This document shows, in pieces, positions 26,940 through 37,089 of a stretch of DNA of 63,917 bases (positions are counted from its first letter, which is position 1; every line of letters starts with the position of its first letter). The DNA lies in contig JAETQI010000022.1 of NCBI GenBank assembly GCA_021770755.1, forward strand, positions 1-63,917, given 5' to 3'. The notes below the pieces were generated by a model, which did no database searches, was not told where the DNA came from, and was given only the letters and a program-made list of their open reading frames with translations. The position numbers were made by a program, and so were the translations under genes. Source of the stretch: Lachnospiraceae bacterium (lineage in GTDB: Bacteria; Bacillota; Clostridia; Lachnospirales; Lachnospiraceae).

Positions 26940-27479
26940 GTGAGTAGACTGAAAGATATATATAATGACGAGATCGTAGACGCTATGGTCAAGAAGTTCG
27001 GATATAAAAATGTCATGGAAGTTCCCAAGCTTGACAAGATCGTTGTCAACATGGGTGTCGGTGAAGCGAAGGACAACGCTAAGGCTTTGGAGTCCGCTGT
27101 GAAGGACATGGAGACCATCACAGGACAGAAGGCTGTTACCACAAAGGCGAAGAAGGCAATCGCCAACTTCAAGATTCGTGAGGGCATGGCAATCGGCTGT
27201 AAGGTGACACTTCGCGGCGAGAAAATGTATGAGTTCCTCGACCGCCTTGTAAACCTTGCACTTCCCCGTGTACGTGACTTTAGAGGTGTGAACCCTAATG
27301 GATTTGACGGCAGAGGAAACTATGCACTTGGCATCAAGGAGCAGATCATCTTCCCGGAGATCGAGTACGACAAGGTTGACAAGGTAAGGGGTATGGATAT
27401 TGTATTTGTAACAACTGCCAAGAGTGATGAGGAAGCACGTGAGCTGTTAGCGCAGTTCAACATGCCTTTCGCGAAATAA
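26940..27479 (+). CDS. rplE: 50S ribosomal protein L5
   Basis: 179 residues. Start is a GTG behind GGAAAGGAGG, giving [29 protein letters not shown] and [15 protein letters not shown] are typical. It binds 5S rRNA in the central protuberance. The GTG start is unusual within this otherwise ATG-rich operon. Confidence 0.98.
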   Translation: MSRLKDIYNDEIVDAMVKKFGYKNVMEVPKLDKIVVNMGVGEAKDNAKALESAVKDMETITGQKAVTTKAKKAIANFKIREGMAIGCKVTLRGEKMYEFLDRLVNLALPRVRDFRGVNPNGFDGRGNYALGIKEQIIFPEIEYDKVDKVRGMDIVFVTTAKSDEEARELLAQFNMPFAK

Positions 27480-27496
27480 TAAGGAGGTAAATTCTC

Positions 27497-27682
27497 ATGG
27501 CTAAAACAGCAATGAAAATCAAGCAGCAGCGCAAACCGAAGTTCTCCACACAGGAATACAGTCGTTGCAGGATCTGTGGCCGTCCACATGCATACTTAAG
27601 AAAATATGGAATTTGCAGAATATGCTTCCGCGAGTTAGCATACAAGGGGCAGATTCCCGGTATGAAGAAGGCAAGTTGGTAA
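27497..27682 (+). CDS. rpsN: 30S ribosomal protein S14, zinc-binding type
   Basis: 61 residues, the short form with two Cys-x2-Cys pairs ([20 protein letters not shown], split by the loop), which hold zinc. TAAGGAGG precedes the ATG. The zinc-free replacement form is not in this window. Confidence 0.98.
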   Translation: MAKTAMKIKQQRKPKFSTQEYSRCRICGRPHAYLRKYGICRICFRELAYKGQIPGMKKASW

Positions 27683-27742
27683 AAAAACCGAAAAGAATGC
27701 ATGCGCATTCTTCATCGTAAAGTATTTAAGGAGGAAACTGAA

Positions 27743-28144
27743 ATGACAATGAGTGATCCTATTGCAGATATGCTTACAAGAATTCGTAATGCGAACACTG
27801 CAAAGCATGATACAGTAGACGTTCCTTCATCAAAGATGAAACTCGCTATCGCACAGATTCTTTTGGATGAAGGTTATATAAAAGCATTTGATGTTGTGGA
27901 AGATGGTTCGTTCAAGACGATCCACATCACATTGAAGTATGGCGCAGACAAGAACGAGAAGATCATCACAGGCTTGAAGAGGATCTCCAAGCCGGGACTT
28001 AGGATCTACGCTGGCAAGGATGAGCTGCCAAAGGTGCTTGGCGGACTTGGCATTGCGATCATCTCTACCAATCAGGGCGTGATAACGGATAAGGAAGCAA
28101 GGCGTCTTCTGGTAGGCGGAGAGGTACTGGCGTTTATCTGGTAA
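27743..28144 (+). CDS. rpsH: 30S ribosomal protein S8
   Basis: 133 residues. TAAGGAGG lies before ATG 27743 ([18 protein letters not shown]), so the upstream in-frame 27701 is rejected. The C-terminal [14 protein letters not shown] motif that binds helix 21 of 16S rRNA is intact. S8 controls the spc operon in E. coli. Confidence 0.98.
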   Translation: MTMSDPIADMLTRIRNANTAKHDTVDVPSSKMKLAIAQILLDEGYIKAFDVVEDGSFKTIHITLKYGADKNEKIITGLKRISKPGLRIYAGKDELPKVLGGLGIAIISTNQGVITDKEARRLLVGGEVLAFIW

Positions 28145-28163
28145 GTACGGCGGAAAGAATTGG

Positions 28164-28187
28164 GAAAGAATTGCCTGCAATTCTTTC
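28164..28187 (+). other. Intercistronic hairpin between rpsH and rplF
   Basis: GAAAGAATTG (28164-28173) pairs perfectly with CAATTCTTTC (28178-28187) around a CCTG loop. No T-run follows. It could be an mRNA processing site or a protein-binding hairpin. Confidence 0.55.
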
Positions 28188-28229
28188 GGGTAACAAAAAG
28201 TTTTGTATAGAAAATTAGGAGGTACGGGC

Positions 28230-28772
28230 ATGTCACGTATAGGAAGAATGCCAATCGCGGTTCCGGCAGGTGTCACTGTCGAGGTTGCAGAAAATAATAA
28301 AGTGACTGTAAAAGGTCCCAAGGGAACACTTGAGAGAGTGCTTCCGGCTGAGATGGAGATCAAGGTTGAGGGTGCTGAGGTAACGGTTGCAAGACCAAAC
28401 GATCTCAAGAAGATGAAATCGCTGCATGGTCTTACGAGAACACTGATCAACAACATGGTTGTCGGTGTTACTTCCGGTTATGAGAAGAAGCTTGAAGTGA
28501 ACGGTGTAGGTTACAGGGCGGCTAAGTCAGGAAAGAAACTGACATTATCCCTGGGATATTCGCATCCGGTGGAGATGACAGACCCAGAAGGTATTGAGAC
28601 AGTACTTGAAGGTACGAACATCATTATCGTAAAGGGTATTGATAAAGAGAAGGTTGGACAATTCGCGGCTGAGATCAGAGACAAGAGAAGACCGGAGCCT
28701 TACAAGGGCAAGGGTATCAAGTATGCTGATGAGACGATCAGGCGTAAAGTTGGTAAGACTGGTAAGAAGTAA
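28230..28772 (+). CDS. rplF: 50S ribosomal protein L6
   Basis: 180 residues, [15 protein letters not shown] start; TTAGGAGG precedes ATG 28230. [15 protein letters not shown] near the C-terminus is the L6 signature. Confidence 0.98.
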   Translation: MSRIGRMPIAVPAGVTVEVAENNKVTVKGPKGTLERVLPAEMEIKVEGAEVTVARPNDLKKMKSLHGLTRTLINNMVVGVTSGYEKKLEVNGVGYRAAKSGKKLTLSLGYSHPVEMTDPEGIETVLEGTNIIIVKGIDKEKVGQFAAEIRDKRRPEPYKGKGIKYADETIRRKVGKTGKK

Positions 28773-28790
28773 ATAAGGAGGGCGTAAAAA

Positions 28791-29159
28791 ATGGTTAGTA
28801 AGAGATCAAGAGCAGAACTGCGTGCAAAGAAACACATGAGAATACGTAACCGTTTAAGCGGTACGGCTGAGAGACCACGTCTGTCAGTGTTCAGAAGCAA
28901 TAATCATATGTATGCTCAAATTATTGACGATACCGTTGGAAATACATTAGTGGCAGCTTCCACCGTGGAGAAGGAAGTGAAGGCTGAGCTTGAGAAGACC
29001 AATGACGTTGAGGCGGCAGCATATCTGGGAAAAGTAATTGCAAAGAGAGCAATGGAGAAGGGTATCACAGAAGTAGTTTTTGACAGAGGCGGCTTTTTAT
29101 ACCATGGGAAAATTGCAGCTTTAGCTGAGGCAGCAAGAGAAGCTGGCTTGGTATTCTAG
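28791..29159 (+). CDS. rplR: 50S ribosomal protein L18
   Basis: 122 residues. Basic N-terminal tail ([20 protein letters not shown]) binds 5S r[23 protein letters not shown] is the conserved end. AAGGAGGGCG precedes the start. Confidence 0.98.
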   Translation: MVSKRSRAELRAKKHMRIRNRLSGTAERPRLSVFRSNNHMYAQIIDDTVGNTLVAASTVEKEVKAELEKTNDVEAAAYLGKVIAKRAMEKGITEVVFDRGGFLYHGKIAALAEAAREAGLVF

Positions 29160-29175
29160 GAAGGGAGAAAATCAC

Positions 29176-29685
29176 ATGAAACGTACAATCATTGATGCTA
29201 GTCAGCTTGAATTAACAGACAAGGTTGTCACGATCAAGCGTGTAACCAAGACTGTTAAAGGTGGACGTAACATGCGTTTTACCGCTCTGGTAGTTGTGGG
29301 TGACGGCAATGGTCACGTAGGCGCCGGACTTGGTAAGGCCGTAGAAATCCCTGAGGCGATCCGCAAGGGAAAGGAAGACGCGATCAAGAACCTGATCACC
29401 GTTGCTATGGATGACAACAATTCTATAACACATGATTTTATCGGTAACTATGGTTCTTCCAGCGTATTGTTGAAGAGGGCTCCTGAAGGTACAGGTATCA
29501 TCGCGGGCGGTCCTGCGCGTGTTGTGTGCGAGCTTGCAGGTATTAAGAATATCCGTACCAAGTCTTTGGGTTCCAACAATAAGCAGAATGTCGTACTTTC
29601 TACCATTGCTGGCCTTTCACAGTTGAAGACACCTGAGCAGGTAGCTGCAAATCGCGGTAAGTCTGTCGACGAGATCATGGCTTAA
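29176..29685 (+). CDS. rpsE: 30S ribosomal protein S5
   Basis: 169 residues, with the dsRNA-binding-like N-terminal domain ([20 protein letters not shown]) and the S5 C-terminal domain. It takes part in decoding fidelity and mRNA entry. GGAAGGGAG precedes the ATG. Confidence 0.98.
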   Translation: MKRTIIDASQLELTDKVVTIKRVTKTVKGGRNMRFTALVVVGDGNGHVGAGLGKAVEIPEAIRKGKEDAIKNLITVAMDDNNSITHDFIGNYGSSSVLLKRAPEGTGIIAGGPARVVCELAGIKNIRTKSLGSNNKQNVVLSTIAGLSQLKTPEQVAANRGKSVDEIMA

Positions 29686-29699
29686 GGAGGTAGACGAAG

Positions 29700-29882
29700 A
29701 TGGCAAAGACATTAAAAGTTACTTTAATCAGATCAACGATCGGTGCTGTGCCCAAGAACAAGGCGACTGTTGAGGCGATGGGGCTGACAAAGCTTCACAA
29801 GACAGTGGAGCTTCCGGACAATGCAGCAACCAGAGGTATGATCCGCAAAGTAAATCATTTAGTAAAAGTTGAAGAAGCATAG
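29700..29882 (+). CDS. rpmD: 50S ribosomal protein L30
   Basis: 60 residues, the bacterial short form: LKVTLIRSTIGAVPKNKATV. TAAGGAGG precedes the ATG. The 60-residue length is normal. Confidence 0.97.
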   Translation: MAKTLKVTLIRSTIGAVPKNKATVEAMGLTKLHKTVELPDNAATRGMIRKVNHLVKVEEA

Positions 29883-29901
29883 ATAAGGGAGGTGTCAGAA
29901 A

Positions 29902-30348
29902 ATGAGTTTAGAATTATCGAATTTAAGACCCGCCGAAGGTTCGAAACACAGTGATAATTTTAGAAGAGGCCGCGGCCACGGTTCAGGAAATGGCAAGACA
30001 GCCGGCAAAGGCCACAAGGGACAGAAGGCTCGTTCCGGAGCGCCAAGACCTGGCTTTGAAGGTGGTCAGATGCCTTTGTACAGACGTATTCCTAAGAGAG
30101 GCTTCCACAATAGAAATACAAAGGAGATCGTTGCGATCAACCTTGAAGTGCTGGAGAGATTCGAGGATGGTGCTACCGTATCAGTGGACACATTAATCGA
30201 GACTGGAATCGTTAAAAACCCTAGGGATGGAGTAAAGATTTTAGGCAGAGGAGAATTAACCAAGAAGCTCAATGTTCAGGTCAACGCTTACAGCGCATCT
30301 GCAAAGGAGAAGATTGAGGCACTTGGTGGAACAGCAGAGGTGATCTAA
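29902..30348 (+). CDS. rplO: 50S ribosomal protein L15
   Basis: 148 residues. Basic Gly-rich N-terminus ([20 protein letters not shown]) threads into 23S r[20 protein letters not shown] is the signature. Its stop overlaps the secY start by one base. Confidence 0.98.
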   Translation: MSLELSNLRPAEGSKHSDNFRRGRGHGSGNGKTAGKGHKGQKARSGAPRPGFEGGQMPLYRRIPKRGFHNRNTKEIVAINLEVLERFEDGATVSVDTLIETGIVKNPRDGVKILGRGELTKKLNVQVNAYSASAKEKIEALGGTAEVI

Positions 30349-31661
30349 TGTTTTCTACGCTAAAGAATGCGTTCAAGATCAAGGAGATCCGAGGGAAGCT
30401 GCTGTTTACGTTCTTTATGCTGGTAGTCATCCGTTTTGGCTCCCAGCTTCCGATTCCGGGTGTGAACAGGGATTATTTCTCGTCATGGTTTGAGGCTCAA
30501 AGCGGCGGTGCGTTTAACTTTTTTGATGCATTTACGGGCGGTTCTTTTTCGAGAATGTCTGTATTTGCATTGAACATCACGCCGTATATCACCTCCTCCA
30601 TCATTATGCAGCTACTCACGATCGCGATCCCAAAGCTCGAGGAGATGCAGAAGGATGGCGAGGATGGAAGAAAGAAGATCGCTTCCATCACGCGCTATGT
30701 CACGGTAGGGCTTGCGCTGTTCGAGAGTACGCTGATGGCAGTCGGTTTTGGCAATCAGGGACTGCTTCAGAAGTTTGGCCCGCTGGAGGTTATAACAGTG
30801 GTTGCTGTGCTGACAGCAGGCAGTGCATTTCTGATGTGGATCGGTGAACGTATCACCGAGAGAGGTGTTGGCAACGGGATCTCGATCGTGCTCGTCATCA
30901 ATATCATATCCCGTCTGCCGGATGATTTTGCAAAGCTGTACGAACAGTTCTGCAAAGGAAAATCCATACCGCTTGCGGTGGTTGCAGCAGCGATCATCAT
31001 CGCGATCATTCTTGCGATGACCGTGTTTGTTGTCATTCTCAACAGTGCGATACGCAAGATCCCTGTGCAGTATGCCAAGAAGATCCAGGGAAACAAGATG
31101 GTCGGCGGACAGATGACATTTTTGCCTTTGAAGGTGAACACAGCAGGTGTTATTCCGATCATCTTTGCATCGTCGCTGATGCAGTTCCCCATCGTGATCT
31201 CAACTTTGTTTGGATACAGCGGGAGCGGTGTGTGGCGGCAGATTCTCAACGGTCTGAACCAGGATAACTGGTGCAACCCGTCACAGTTGGTTTACTCGGT
31301 CGGTCTTGTAGTATATGTTATTTTGACAGTATTTTTTGCTTATTTCTACACGTCATTGACCTTTAATCCACTGGAGATCGCGAACAACATGAAGAAGCAG
31401 GGCGGATTTGTGCCGGGGATCAGACCAGGCAAGCCAACGAGCGACTATCTGAATAAGGTACTCAATGCGATCATTTTCATTGGGGCGATCGGTCTTGTGA
31501 TCGTGGCGGTCGTGCCGTTTTTCTTCAATGGTGTGTTTAAGGCGTCTGTCTCGTTTGGCGGAACAAGCCTGATCATCATTGTCAGCGTCGTGCTCGAGAC
31601 GATCAAGCAGATCGAATCACAGATGCTTGTACGCAATTATAAGGGCTTTTTGAATGATTGA
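30348..31661 (+). CDS. secY: Protein translocase subunit SecY
   Basis: 437 residues with ten membrane helices. It forms the protein-conducting channel with SecE and SecG. The plug region and the cytoplasmic loop NPLEIANNMKKQGGFVPGIR, which contacts SecA and the ribosome, are intact. One-base overlap with rplO indicates coupled translation. Confidence 0.98.
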   Translation: MFSTLKNAFKIKEIRGKLLFTFFMLVVIRFGSQLPIPGVNRDYFSSWFEAQSGGAFNFFDAFTGGSFSRMSVFALNITPYITSSIIMQLLTIAIPKLEEMQKDGEDGRKKIASITRYVTVGLALFESTLMAVGFGNQGLLQKFGPLEVITVVAVLTAGSAFLMWIGERITERGVGNGISIVLVINIISRLPDDFAKLYEQFCKGKSIPLAVVAAAIIIAIILAMTVFVVILNSAIRKIPVQYAKKIQGNKMVGGQMTFLPLKVNTAGVIPIIFASSLMQFPIVISTLFGYSGSGVWRQILNGLNQDNWCNPSQLVYSVGLVVYVILTVFFAYFYTSLTFNPLEIANNMKKQGGFVPGIRPGKPTSDYLNKVLNAIIFIGAIGLVIVAVVPFFFNGVFKASVSFGGTSLIIIVSVVLETIKQIESQMLVRNYKGFLND

Positions 31662-31699
31662 TCACAAAAGTCAGTCATGCGGACGATAAACAACCGATG

Positions 31700-31804
31700 G
31701 AAGCAAAGCGTGCGCTTTGCTTCTGTCAGTTATGATAGACCGGCCGGGCAATAGCCTGAATTGAGGGTATCCTGTCTGCAGGATAGATTGAATTGAAGCT
31801 ATTG
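31700..31804 (+). other. Structured RNA segment between secY and adk
   Basis: GAAGCAAAGC (31700-31709) and GCTTTGCTTC (31714-31723) form a perfect 10-bp hairpin with GTGC loop. Then CAATAGC (31749-31755) pairs with GCTATTG (31798-31804), enclosing TATCCTG/CAGGATA (31768-31774 with 31779-31785). No T-run follows, so it looks like an intercistronic regulatory or processing element rather than a terminator. Function unknown. Confidence 0.55.
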
Positions 31805-31843
31805 TTATAAATAGGAGCGTAAGATTTAAAGGAGGAAGTTAGC

Positions 31844-32485
31844 ATGAAGATTATTATGTTAGGCGCACCAGGAGCAGGAAAAGGTACACAGGCAAAAATG
31901 ATCGCAGAGAAGTTTGCGATCCCCCACATTTCTACAGGTGATATCTTCCGCGCAAACATCAAGAACGGCACAGAGCTTGGCATGGAAGCAAAGAAGTACA
32001 TGGATCAGGGGCTGCTGGTTCCGGATGAGCTCACGGTTAAGATCCTGCTTGACAGGGTAGCGCAGGATGACTGTAAGAACGGATATGTTCTGGATGGGTT
32101 CCCAAGGACGATCCCTCAGGCGGAGGTTCTTGACAAGGCACTCACAGAGCTTGGCGACAAGATCGATTATGCCATCAACGTCGACGTGCCGGACGAGAAC
32201 ATTATCAACAGAATGTCTGGCAGACGCGCGTGCGTAAACTGCGGAGCGACATATCACATCGTCCATATCCCGCCTAAGAAGGAGGGCTTCTGCGATACCT
32301 GTGATTCAGAACTGATCTTAAGAGACGACGATAAGCCGGAGACCGTAAAGAACCGTCTCGACGTATACCATAAGCAGACACAGCCGCTGATCGATTTCTA
32401 TGAGGCGAAGGGTGTGCTCAGATCTGTGGACGGCACAGTCGACATGAAAGATGTGTTTGCGGCGATCGTTGAAATATTGTCATAA
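31844..32485 (+). CDS. adk: Adenylate kinase
   Basis: 213 residues. P-loop [10 protein letters not shown] at the N-terminus; [12 protein letters not shown]; and a zinc-type LID domain with Cys-x2-Cys pairs ([17 protein letters not shown]). It interconverts ATP, AMP and ADP. AAAGGAGGAAG precedes the ATG. The standard place after secY in Firmicutes. Confidence 0.98.
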   Translation: MKIIMLGAPGAGKGTQAKMIAEKFAIPHISTGDIFRANIKNGTELGMEAKKYMDQGLLVPDELTVKILLDRVAQDDCKNGYVLDGFPRTIPQAEVLDKALTELGDKIDYAINVDVPDENIINRMSGRRACVNCGATYHIVHIPPKKEGFCDTCDSELILRDDDKPETVKNRLDVYHKQTQPLIDFYEAKGVLRSVDGTVDMKDVFAAIVEILS

Positions 32486-32515
32486 TGAGTGTTGGATCGG
32501 GCGGAGGAATGGAAG

Positions 32516-33268
32516 ATGGCCGTTACAATAAAGTCGCAGCGTGAGATTGATCTGATGCGGGAGTCCTGCAGGCTCCTTGCGAAAGTACATGAGGAACTCG
32601 GGCAGGCAATAGAGCCGGGGATATCGACACTCTATATTGACCAACTGGGAGAAAAACTGATCAGAGGGCTGGGGGGCATTCCCAATTTTCTGCATTATAA
32701 CGGTTATCCTGCCTCCATCTGCGTGTCGGTGAATGACGAAGTGGTACACGGGATCCCCCGGGCAGACAGGATTCTGCAGGAGGGCGATATCGTGAGTCTT
32801 GACTGCGGGCTCATATATAAGGGATATCATTCCGACGCGGCCAGAACGCACGGTGTGGGACGGATCAGTCCGGAAGCACAGAAACTGATAGACGAGACAA
32901 AGAAATCATTTTTTGAGGGAGTAAAGAGAGCTACAGCAGGCAATCACCTTCACGATATATCAAATACGATCGACAATTATGTGTCACAGTTTGGGTATGG
33001 TATCGTCCGGGATCTGGTTGGACATGGAATCGGTACCTCTCTTCACGAGGATCCGGAGGTCCCTAATTTCAGGCAGAAAAAGAGAGGGATGAAACTCCGG
33101 GCAGGTATGACGCTTGCGGTGGAACCCATGATCAACATGGGAGGCGGCGATGTCGAGTGGCTGGATGACAGTTGGACAGTGGTGACGGAGGATGGTTCCC
33201 TGTCCGCGCATTATGAGAATACGATCCTGATCACTGACGGCGAGCCTGAGATTCTTACTCTGATCTAA
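32516..33268 (+). CDS. map: Methionine aminopeptidase type I
   Basis: 250 residues. It removes N-terminal Met from nascent proteins. Metal ligands fall in DCGLIYKGYHSDAART (two Asp), GHGIGTSLHEDP (His) and AVEPMINMG (Glu). ATG 32516 follows GCGGAGGA; the longer frame from 32489 has no site. No N-terminal zinc-finger extension, so it is the short form. Confidence 0.97.
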   Translation: MAVTIKSQREIDLMRESCRLLAKVHEELGQAIEPGISTLYIDQLGEKLIRGLGGIPNFLHYNGYPASICVSVNDEVVHGIPRADRILQEGDIVSLDCGLIYKGYHSDAARTHGVGRISPEAQKLIDETKKSFFEGVKRATAGNHLHDISNTIDNYVSQFGYGIVRDLVGHGIGTSLHEDPEVPNFRQKKRGMKLRAGMTLAVEPMINMGGGDVEWLDDSWTVVTEDGSLSAHYENTILITDGEPEILTLI

Positions 33269-33307
33269 GGGATTATGAACGAATTATTCATGACAGGAGC
33301 GGTAAGA

Positions 33308-33562
33308 ATGGTCGGTTTTTTAGCTTATTCACTGGCGGGGCACGATAAGGGTGAACTATATCTTATTATAGAAGAGACAGGGGATTTCGTATATGTTGCG
33401 GACGGGGCAGTGCGCACCCTCGACAGACCTAAGAAAAAAAATAAGAGGCATATACAGATCATCAGGAAAGAGAACCAAAGGATTGATATCTCGTCTGTGA
33501 CAAATGAGGAGATCAAACATTTCATCAAGTTATATTTGAAAGACATTCAGGAGGTAAAATAA
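33308..33562 (+). CDS. KOW-domain RNA-binding protein (L14e-like)
   Basis: About 84 residues. [13 protein letters not shown] followed by [22 protein letters not shown] is the KOW pattern of the small L14e-like proteins encoded between map and infA in clostridia. Role not established; a ribosome-associated function is likely. The start at 33308 is chosen because AGGAG lies 9 nt before it; in-frame ATGs at 33275 and 33290 are alternatives. Its stop overlaps infA by one base. Confidence 0.85.
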   Translation: MVGFLAYSLAGHDKGELYLIIEETGDFVYVADGAVRTLDRPKKKNKRHIQIIRKENQRIDISSVTNEEIKHFIKLYLKDIQEVK

Positions 33563-33780
33563 TGTCAAAGTCCGATGTAATTGAAATCGAAGGAACTGTA
33601 GTAGAGAAGCTTCCCAACACAATGTTTCAGGTGGAGCTGGAAAATGGTCATAGGGTACTTGCCCACATCAGCGGAAAGCTGAGACAAAATTTTATCCGCA
33701 TTCTTCCGGGCGACAAGGTAACCCTGGAGCTGTCGCCGTACGATCTGTCAAAAGGCCGGATCATATGGAGAGACAAATAG
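33562..33780 (+). CDS. infA: Translation initiation factor IF-1
   Basis: 72 residues, single OB-fold: [20 protein letters not shown] and GKGRIIWRD-type end ([10 protein letters not shown]). It blocks the A site during initiation. Last gene before the terminator at 33790. Confidence 0.98.
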   Translation: MSKSDVIEIEGTVVEKLPNTMFQVELENGHRVLAHISGKLRQNFIRILPGDKVTLELSPYDLSKGRIIWRDK

Positions 33781-33789
33781 ATCTGATCG

Positions 33790-33820
33790 AAATATTTTCT
33801 TCTTTTTGGAAAATATTTTT
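33790..33820 (+). terminator. Terminator after infA
   Basis: AAATATTTTC (33790-33799) pairs with GAAAATATTT (33809-33818), then TTATAT. The stem is AT-only, so it may leak. A new promoter follows 10 nt later. Confidence 0.6.
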
Positions 33821-33829
33821 ATATAGGGC

Positions 33830-33858
33830 TTGCATTTGCCCAAGCTGCATGATATAAT
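33830..33858 (+). promoter_or_regulatory. Promoter of the alpha operon
   Basis: TTGCAT (33830-33835), 17-base spacer, TATAAT (33853-33858). It transcribes rpmJ, rpsM, rpsK, rpsD, rpoA and rplQ apart from the spc genes. Confidence 0.85.
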
Positions 33859-33890
33859 GTAAAACGGTCTTTTTGAAAGGAGGGTTTAAC

Positions 33891-34004
33891 ATGAAAGTTA
33901 GATCATCAGTAAAACCTATTTGCGAGAAATGCAAAGTTATCAAGAGAAAAGGAAAGATCAGAATTATCTGTGAAAATCCGAAACACAAGCAGAGACAGGG
34001 TTGA
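33891..34004 (+). CDS. rpmJ: 50S ribosomal protein L36
   Basis: 37 residues: [20 protein letters not shown] and so on to KHKQRQG. The zinc ligands Cys11, Cys14, Cys27 and His32 are present. GAAAGGAGGG lies 5 nt before the ATG. Full length for L36 despite its size. Confidence 0.97.
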   Translation: MKVRSSVKPICEKCKVIKRKGKIRIICENPKHKQRQG

Positions 34005-34314
34005 TTCAGTGTGAAAAGAGCGGCTGAGGCATATATTCCGATCCGTCAGAGCGAATATATGCTATAAATATATAACGGACAGCTTGTCTGTTGTGTGTTT
34101 ACTTCTTGATACCGAGAAATGTTTCGCGAGATATTTTCGCAAAGGGAACTTACGGCAGAAAAATTCAGGACGATTCTGCCCCGATTAGTATCGGACAAAC
34201 CGGATCGATATCCGGCCGGGTAGCGATTACCCCAATCAATTAGTTTACTATCAATCAGTGATAGGGCTGTAGGATACGGCATCTTATCACGAAGCAAAAT
34301 GGAGGAATTTTAAC
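34005..34314 (+). ncRNA. Structured leader between rpmJ and rpsM
   Basis: This 310-nt stretch has no gene but a chain of perfect hairpins. GCATATATTC/GAATATATGC (34029-34038 with 34053-34062); GGCAGAA/TTCTGCC (34154-34160 with 34174-34180); CCGAT-TAGT-ATCGG (34181-34194); CCGGAT-CGAT-ATCCGG (34200-34215); CTATCA/TGATAG (34248-34253 with 34259-34264). GGAGG follows just before rpsM. In other bacteria S4 represses the alpha operon by binding the rpsM leader; this position suggests the same here, though the fold does not obviously match the E. coli pseudoknot. Confidence 0.65.
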
Positions 34315-34683
34315 ATGGCTCGTATTGCTGGTGTTGACTTACCAAGAGAGAAACGCGTAGAAATTGGACTGACTTATATCTATGGTATTGGTAGAGTAAG
34401 TTCAAACAAGATCCTTGAGAAAGCAGGAGTAAATCCTGATATCCGTGTGAGGGATCTGACAGATGATGACGTTAAGAAGATCAGTGTGATCATCGATGAG
34501 GAGTATATGGTAGAGGGTGATCTCAGACGCGAGATCGCTTTAAATATCAAGAGACTGCAGGAGATCGGCTGCTATCGTGGTATCCGTCACAGAAAGGGAC
34601 TTCCTGTCCGGGGTCAGAAGACAAAGACAAATGCCAGAACAAGAAAAGGTCCCAAGCGAACAGTAGCAAATAAGAAGAAATAG
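34315..34683 (+). CDS. rpsM: 30S ribosomal protein S13
   Basis: 122 residues, [20 protein letters not shown] start; [20 protein letters not shown] is the conserved basic tail near the P-site tRNA. ATGGAGGAA precedes the ATG. Confidence 0.98.
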   Translation: MARIAGVDLPREKRVEIGLTYIYGIGRVSSNKILEKAGVNPDIRVRDLTDDDVKKISVIIDEEYMVEGDLRREIALNIKRLQEIGCYRGIRHRKGLPVRGQKTKTNARTRKGPKRTVANKKK

Positions 34684-34723
34684 CATAAACAATAAGTTGA
34701 ATGAGAAAGTAGGTTAGTTTAAA

Positions 34724-35119
34724 ATGGCTAAAAAAGTTACCAAGAAAGTGACAAAAAAGCGTGTAAAGAAAAACGTTGAACGGGGACAGGCACATATCCA
34801 GTCATCATTTAACAATACAATTGTTACATTGACAGACAATGAGGGAAATGCACTCTCATGGGCAAGTGCTGGTGGTCTGGGATTTAGAGGTTCAAAGAAA
34901 TCTACTCCATATGCTGCCCAGATGGCGGCTGAGACAGCTACAAAAGCAGCTTTGGTACATGGATTGAAGTCTGTAGATGTCATGGTTAAGGGACCAGGTT
35001 CGGGCAGAGAGGCAGCGATCCGTGCGCTTCAGGCATGTGGTCTGGAAGTGACCAGTATCAAGGATGTCACACCGGTTCCGCACAACGGATGCCGCCCGCC
35101 AAAGCGCCGCAGGGTTTAG
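34724..35119 (+). CDS. rpsK: 30S ribosomal protein S11
   Basis: 131 residues with a Lys-rich N-terminus ([17 protein letters not shown]). [16 protein letters not shown] is the diagnostic end. It lines the mRNA exit platform. The upstream site is weak (GAGAAAGTAGG), unlike its neighbours. Confidence 0.98.
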   Translation: MAKKVTKKVTKKRVKKNVERGQAHIQSSFNNTIVTLTDNEGNALSWASAGGLGFRGSKKSTPYAAQMAAETATKAALVHGLKSVDVMVKGPGSGREAAIRALQACGLEVTSIKDVTPVPHNGCRPPKRRRV

Positions 35120-35208
35120 TTCGCATTGTTAGAATATTAGAAAGAAAAGTGGCATGTATGCGCCAGACCAGATGCGTTTTGCGCGCACAGATTTAGGAGG
35201 ATAAAAAC

Positions 35209-35802
35209 ATGGCAGTGAATAGAGTTCCTGTACTTAAAAGATGCAGATCTCTTGATTTAGATCCTGTATTTTTGGGATATGATAAGAAGTCTAAAAGAAA
35301 ATCCCCGAGAGCCGGCAAGAAGATGAGCGAGTACGGCTTACAGCTCCGGGAGAAGCAGAAAGCGAAGTTCATCTACGGTGTTCTTGAGAAGCCATTCCGC
35401 AACTACTATGAGAAGGCAGACAGAATGAAGGGAATGACGGGTGAGAACCTCATGATTCTTCTTGAGAGACGGCTTGACAATGTGATCTTTCGCATGGGAT
35501 TTGCCAGAACGAGAAGAGAGGCAAGACAGGTTGTCGGTCATAAGCATGTGTTAGTAAACGGAAAATGCGTTAAGGTGCCTTCATACCTGATCAGTGCCGG
35601 CGATGTGATTGAGATCAAGGAGAAAGCGAAAGGCTTACAGAGATACAAGGATATCGCCGAGGTAACAAACGGCAGATTGGTTCCTGAATGGATGGATGTT
35701 GACCAGGAGAATTTCAAGGGTACGATCAAAGAGCTTCCTTCAAGAGAGGCCATTGATGTTCCTGTAGATGAGATGCTTATCGTCGAGTTATATTCCAAGT
35801 AA
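35209..35802 (+). CDS. rpsD: 30S ribosomal protein S4
   Basis: 197 residues. S4 RNA-binding domain at [20 protein letters not shown]. No Cys4 zinc motif at the N-terminus, so it is the zinc-free form. It starts 16S assembly and is the likely repressor of this operon. TTAGGAGG precedes the ATG. Confidence 0.98.
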   Translation: MAVNRVPVLKRCRSLDLDPVFLGYDKKSKRKSPRAGKKMSEYGLQLREKQKAKFIYGVLEKPFRNYYEKADRMKGMTGENLMILLERRLDNVIFRMGFARTRREARQVVGHKHVLVNGKCVKVPSYLISAGDVIEIKEKAKGLQRYKDIAEVTNGRLVPEWMDVDQENFKGTIKELPSREAIDVPVDEMLIVELYSK

Positions 35803-35908
35803 TCCGCGGATAGGCAGAGATAAGAATTTGACAGTAGGAAGTGCGCCCGGGTGTACTTTCTATTGTTGCACTTATTAAACACGTCCATTATAAAGGAGGG
35901 TATTTACA

Positions 35909-36874
35909 GTGTTGGCATTTGATTTTGACAGTCCAAATATTGAAGTGGCAGAAATCTCTGAGGACAAAAGATATGGCAAATTTATCGTGGAGCCTTTGGA
36001 GAGAGGATATGGGATTACACTGGGTAATTCTCTTAGAAGAATAATGCTTGCTTCCCTACCTGGTGCGGCTGTAAGTCAGGTTAAGATTGACGGTGTTCTC
36101 CATGAGTTCAGTTCGATTCCGGGAGTAAAGGAAGACGTGACGGAGATCATCATGAACCTCAAAAGTCTGGCGATCAAAAATAGCTGCGAAACGGATGAAG
36201 TAAAAAAGGCAATTATTGATTTCGAAGGTGAAGGTGTTGTCAGGGCGTCCGACATTCAGGTCGATCAGGATATTGAGATCATGAATCCGGATCAGGTGAT
36301 CGCCACACTGAATGGCGGCAAGGACAGCAAGCTTTACATGGAAATAATCATTACGAAGGGTAGAGGCTATATCAGCGCGGACAAAAATAAGAGCGAGGAT
36401 TTGCCAATCGGTGTCATAGCAGTGGACTCTATATACACTCCTGTAGAGAGGGTAAATGTTACCGTGGAAAATACCCGAGTAGGTCAGATTACCGATTATG
36501 ATAAATTGACACTGGATGTATACACGGATGCTACCCTGGAGCCTGACGAGGCAGTCAGTCTGGCGGCAAAGGTACTGAGCGAACATTTAAAGCTTTTCAT
36601 CAATCTTTCCGAGAATGCTAAGAACGCGGAAGTTATGATCGAGAAGGAGGATGATGAGAAGGAGAAAGTGCTTGAGATGAGCATCGACGAACTGGAACTG
36701 TCAGTTCGCTCTTACAACTGTCTGAAAAGGGCAGGGATCAATACAGTCGAGGAGTTGACGAACCGCACATCGGAAGATATGATAAAGGTGCGCAACCTGG
36801 GACGGAAGTCTCTGGACGAGGTATTGGCAAAATTAAAGGAGTTGGGCTTACAACTGAATCCGATCGAGGATTGA
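35909..36874 (+). CDS. rpoA: RNA polymerase alpha subunit
   Basis: 321 residues. N-terminal dimerisation domain ([20 protein letters not shown]) and C-terminal DNA-binding domain ([30 protein letters not shown]). The start is GTG 35909 behind AAAGGAGGG; TTG 35912 is an alternative. The 215 bp between it and rplQ show no clear structure. Confidence 0.98.
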   Translation: MLAFDFDSPNIEVAEISEDKRYGKFIVEPLERGYGITLGNSLRRIMLASLPGAAVSQVKIDGVLHEFSSIPGVKEDVTEIIMNLKSLAIKNSCETDEVKKAIIDFEGEGVVRASDIQVDQDIEIMNPDQVIATLNGGKDSKLYMEIIITKGRGYISADKNKSEDLPIGVIAVDSIYTPVERVNVTVENTRVGQITDYDKLTLDVYTDATLEPDEAVSLAAKVLSEHLKLFINLSENAKNAEVMIEKEDDEKEKVLEMSIDELELSVRSYNCLKRAGINTVEELTNRTSEDMIKVRNLGRKSLDEVLAKLKELGLQLNPIED

Positions 36875-37089
36875 TGCGGATGAAGATGCAGGCTGAACCG
36901 ATAGATATGCAGATGCGGTAATCCCGATGTGTTCGCGTCTGTACTCAAAGATGGAATATATCAATCAACATTTGATAAGTAAGTCCAAAGGGCGTTGTCA
37001 TTTGTTCCACCAATGAGGGTAGCCTACATAATGTCAGTGTATCACTGCATTTTGCGGGTGATGTGTCCTCACAATGAAAGGAGCCTATT

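Noticed and set aside
33781-34314. Read-through of infA into rpsM as one simple operon
   Set aside because: A hairpin with T tail after infA and a consensus promoter before rpmJ argue for a separate alpha transcript, although some read-through is possible.
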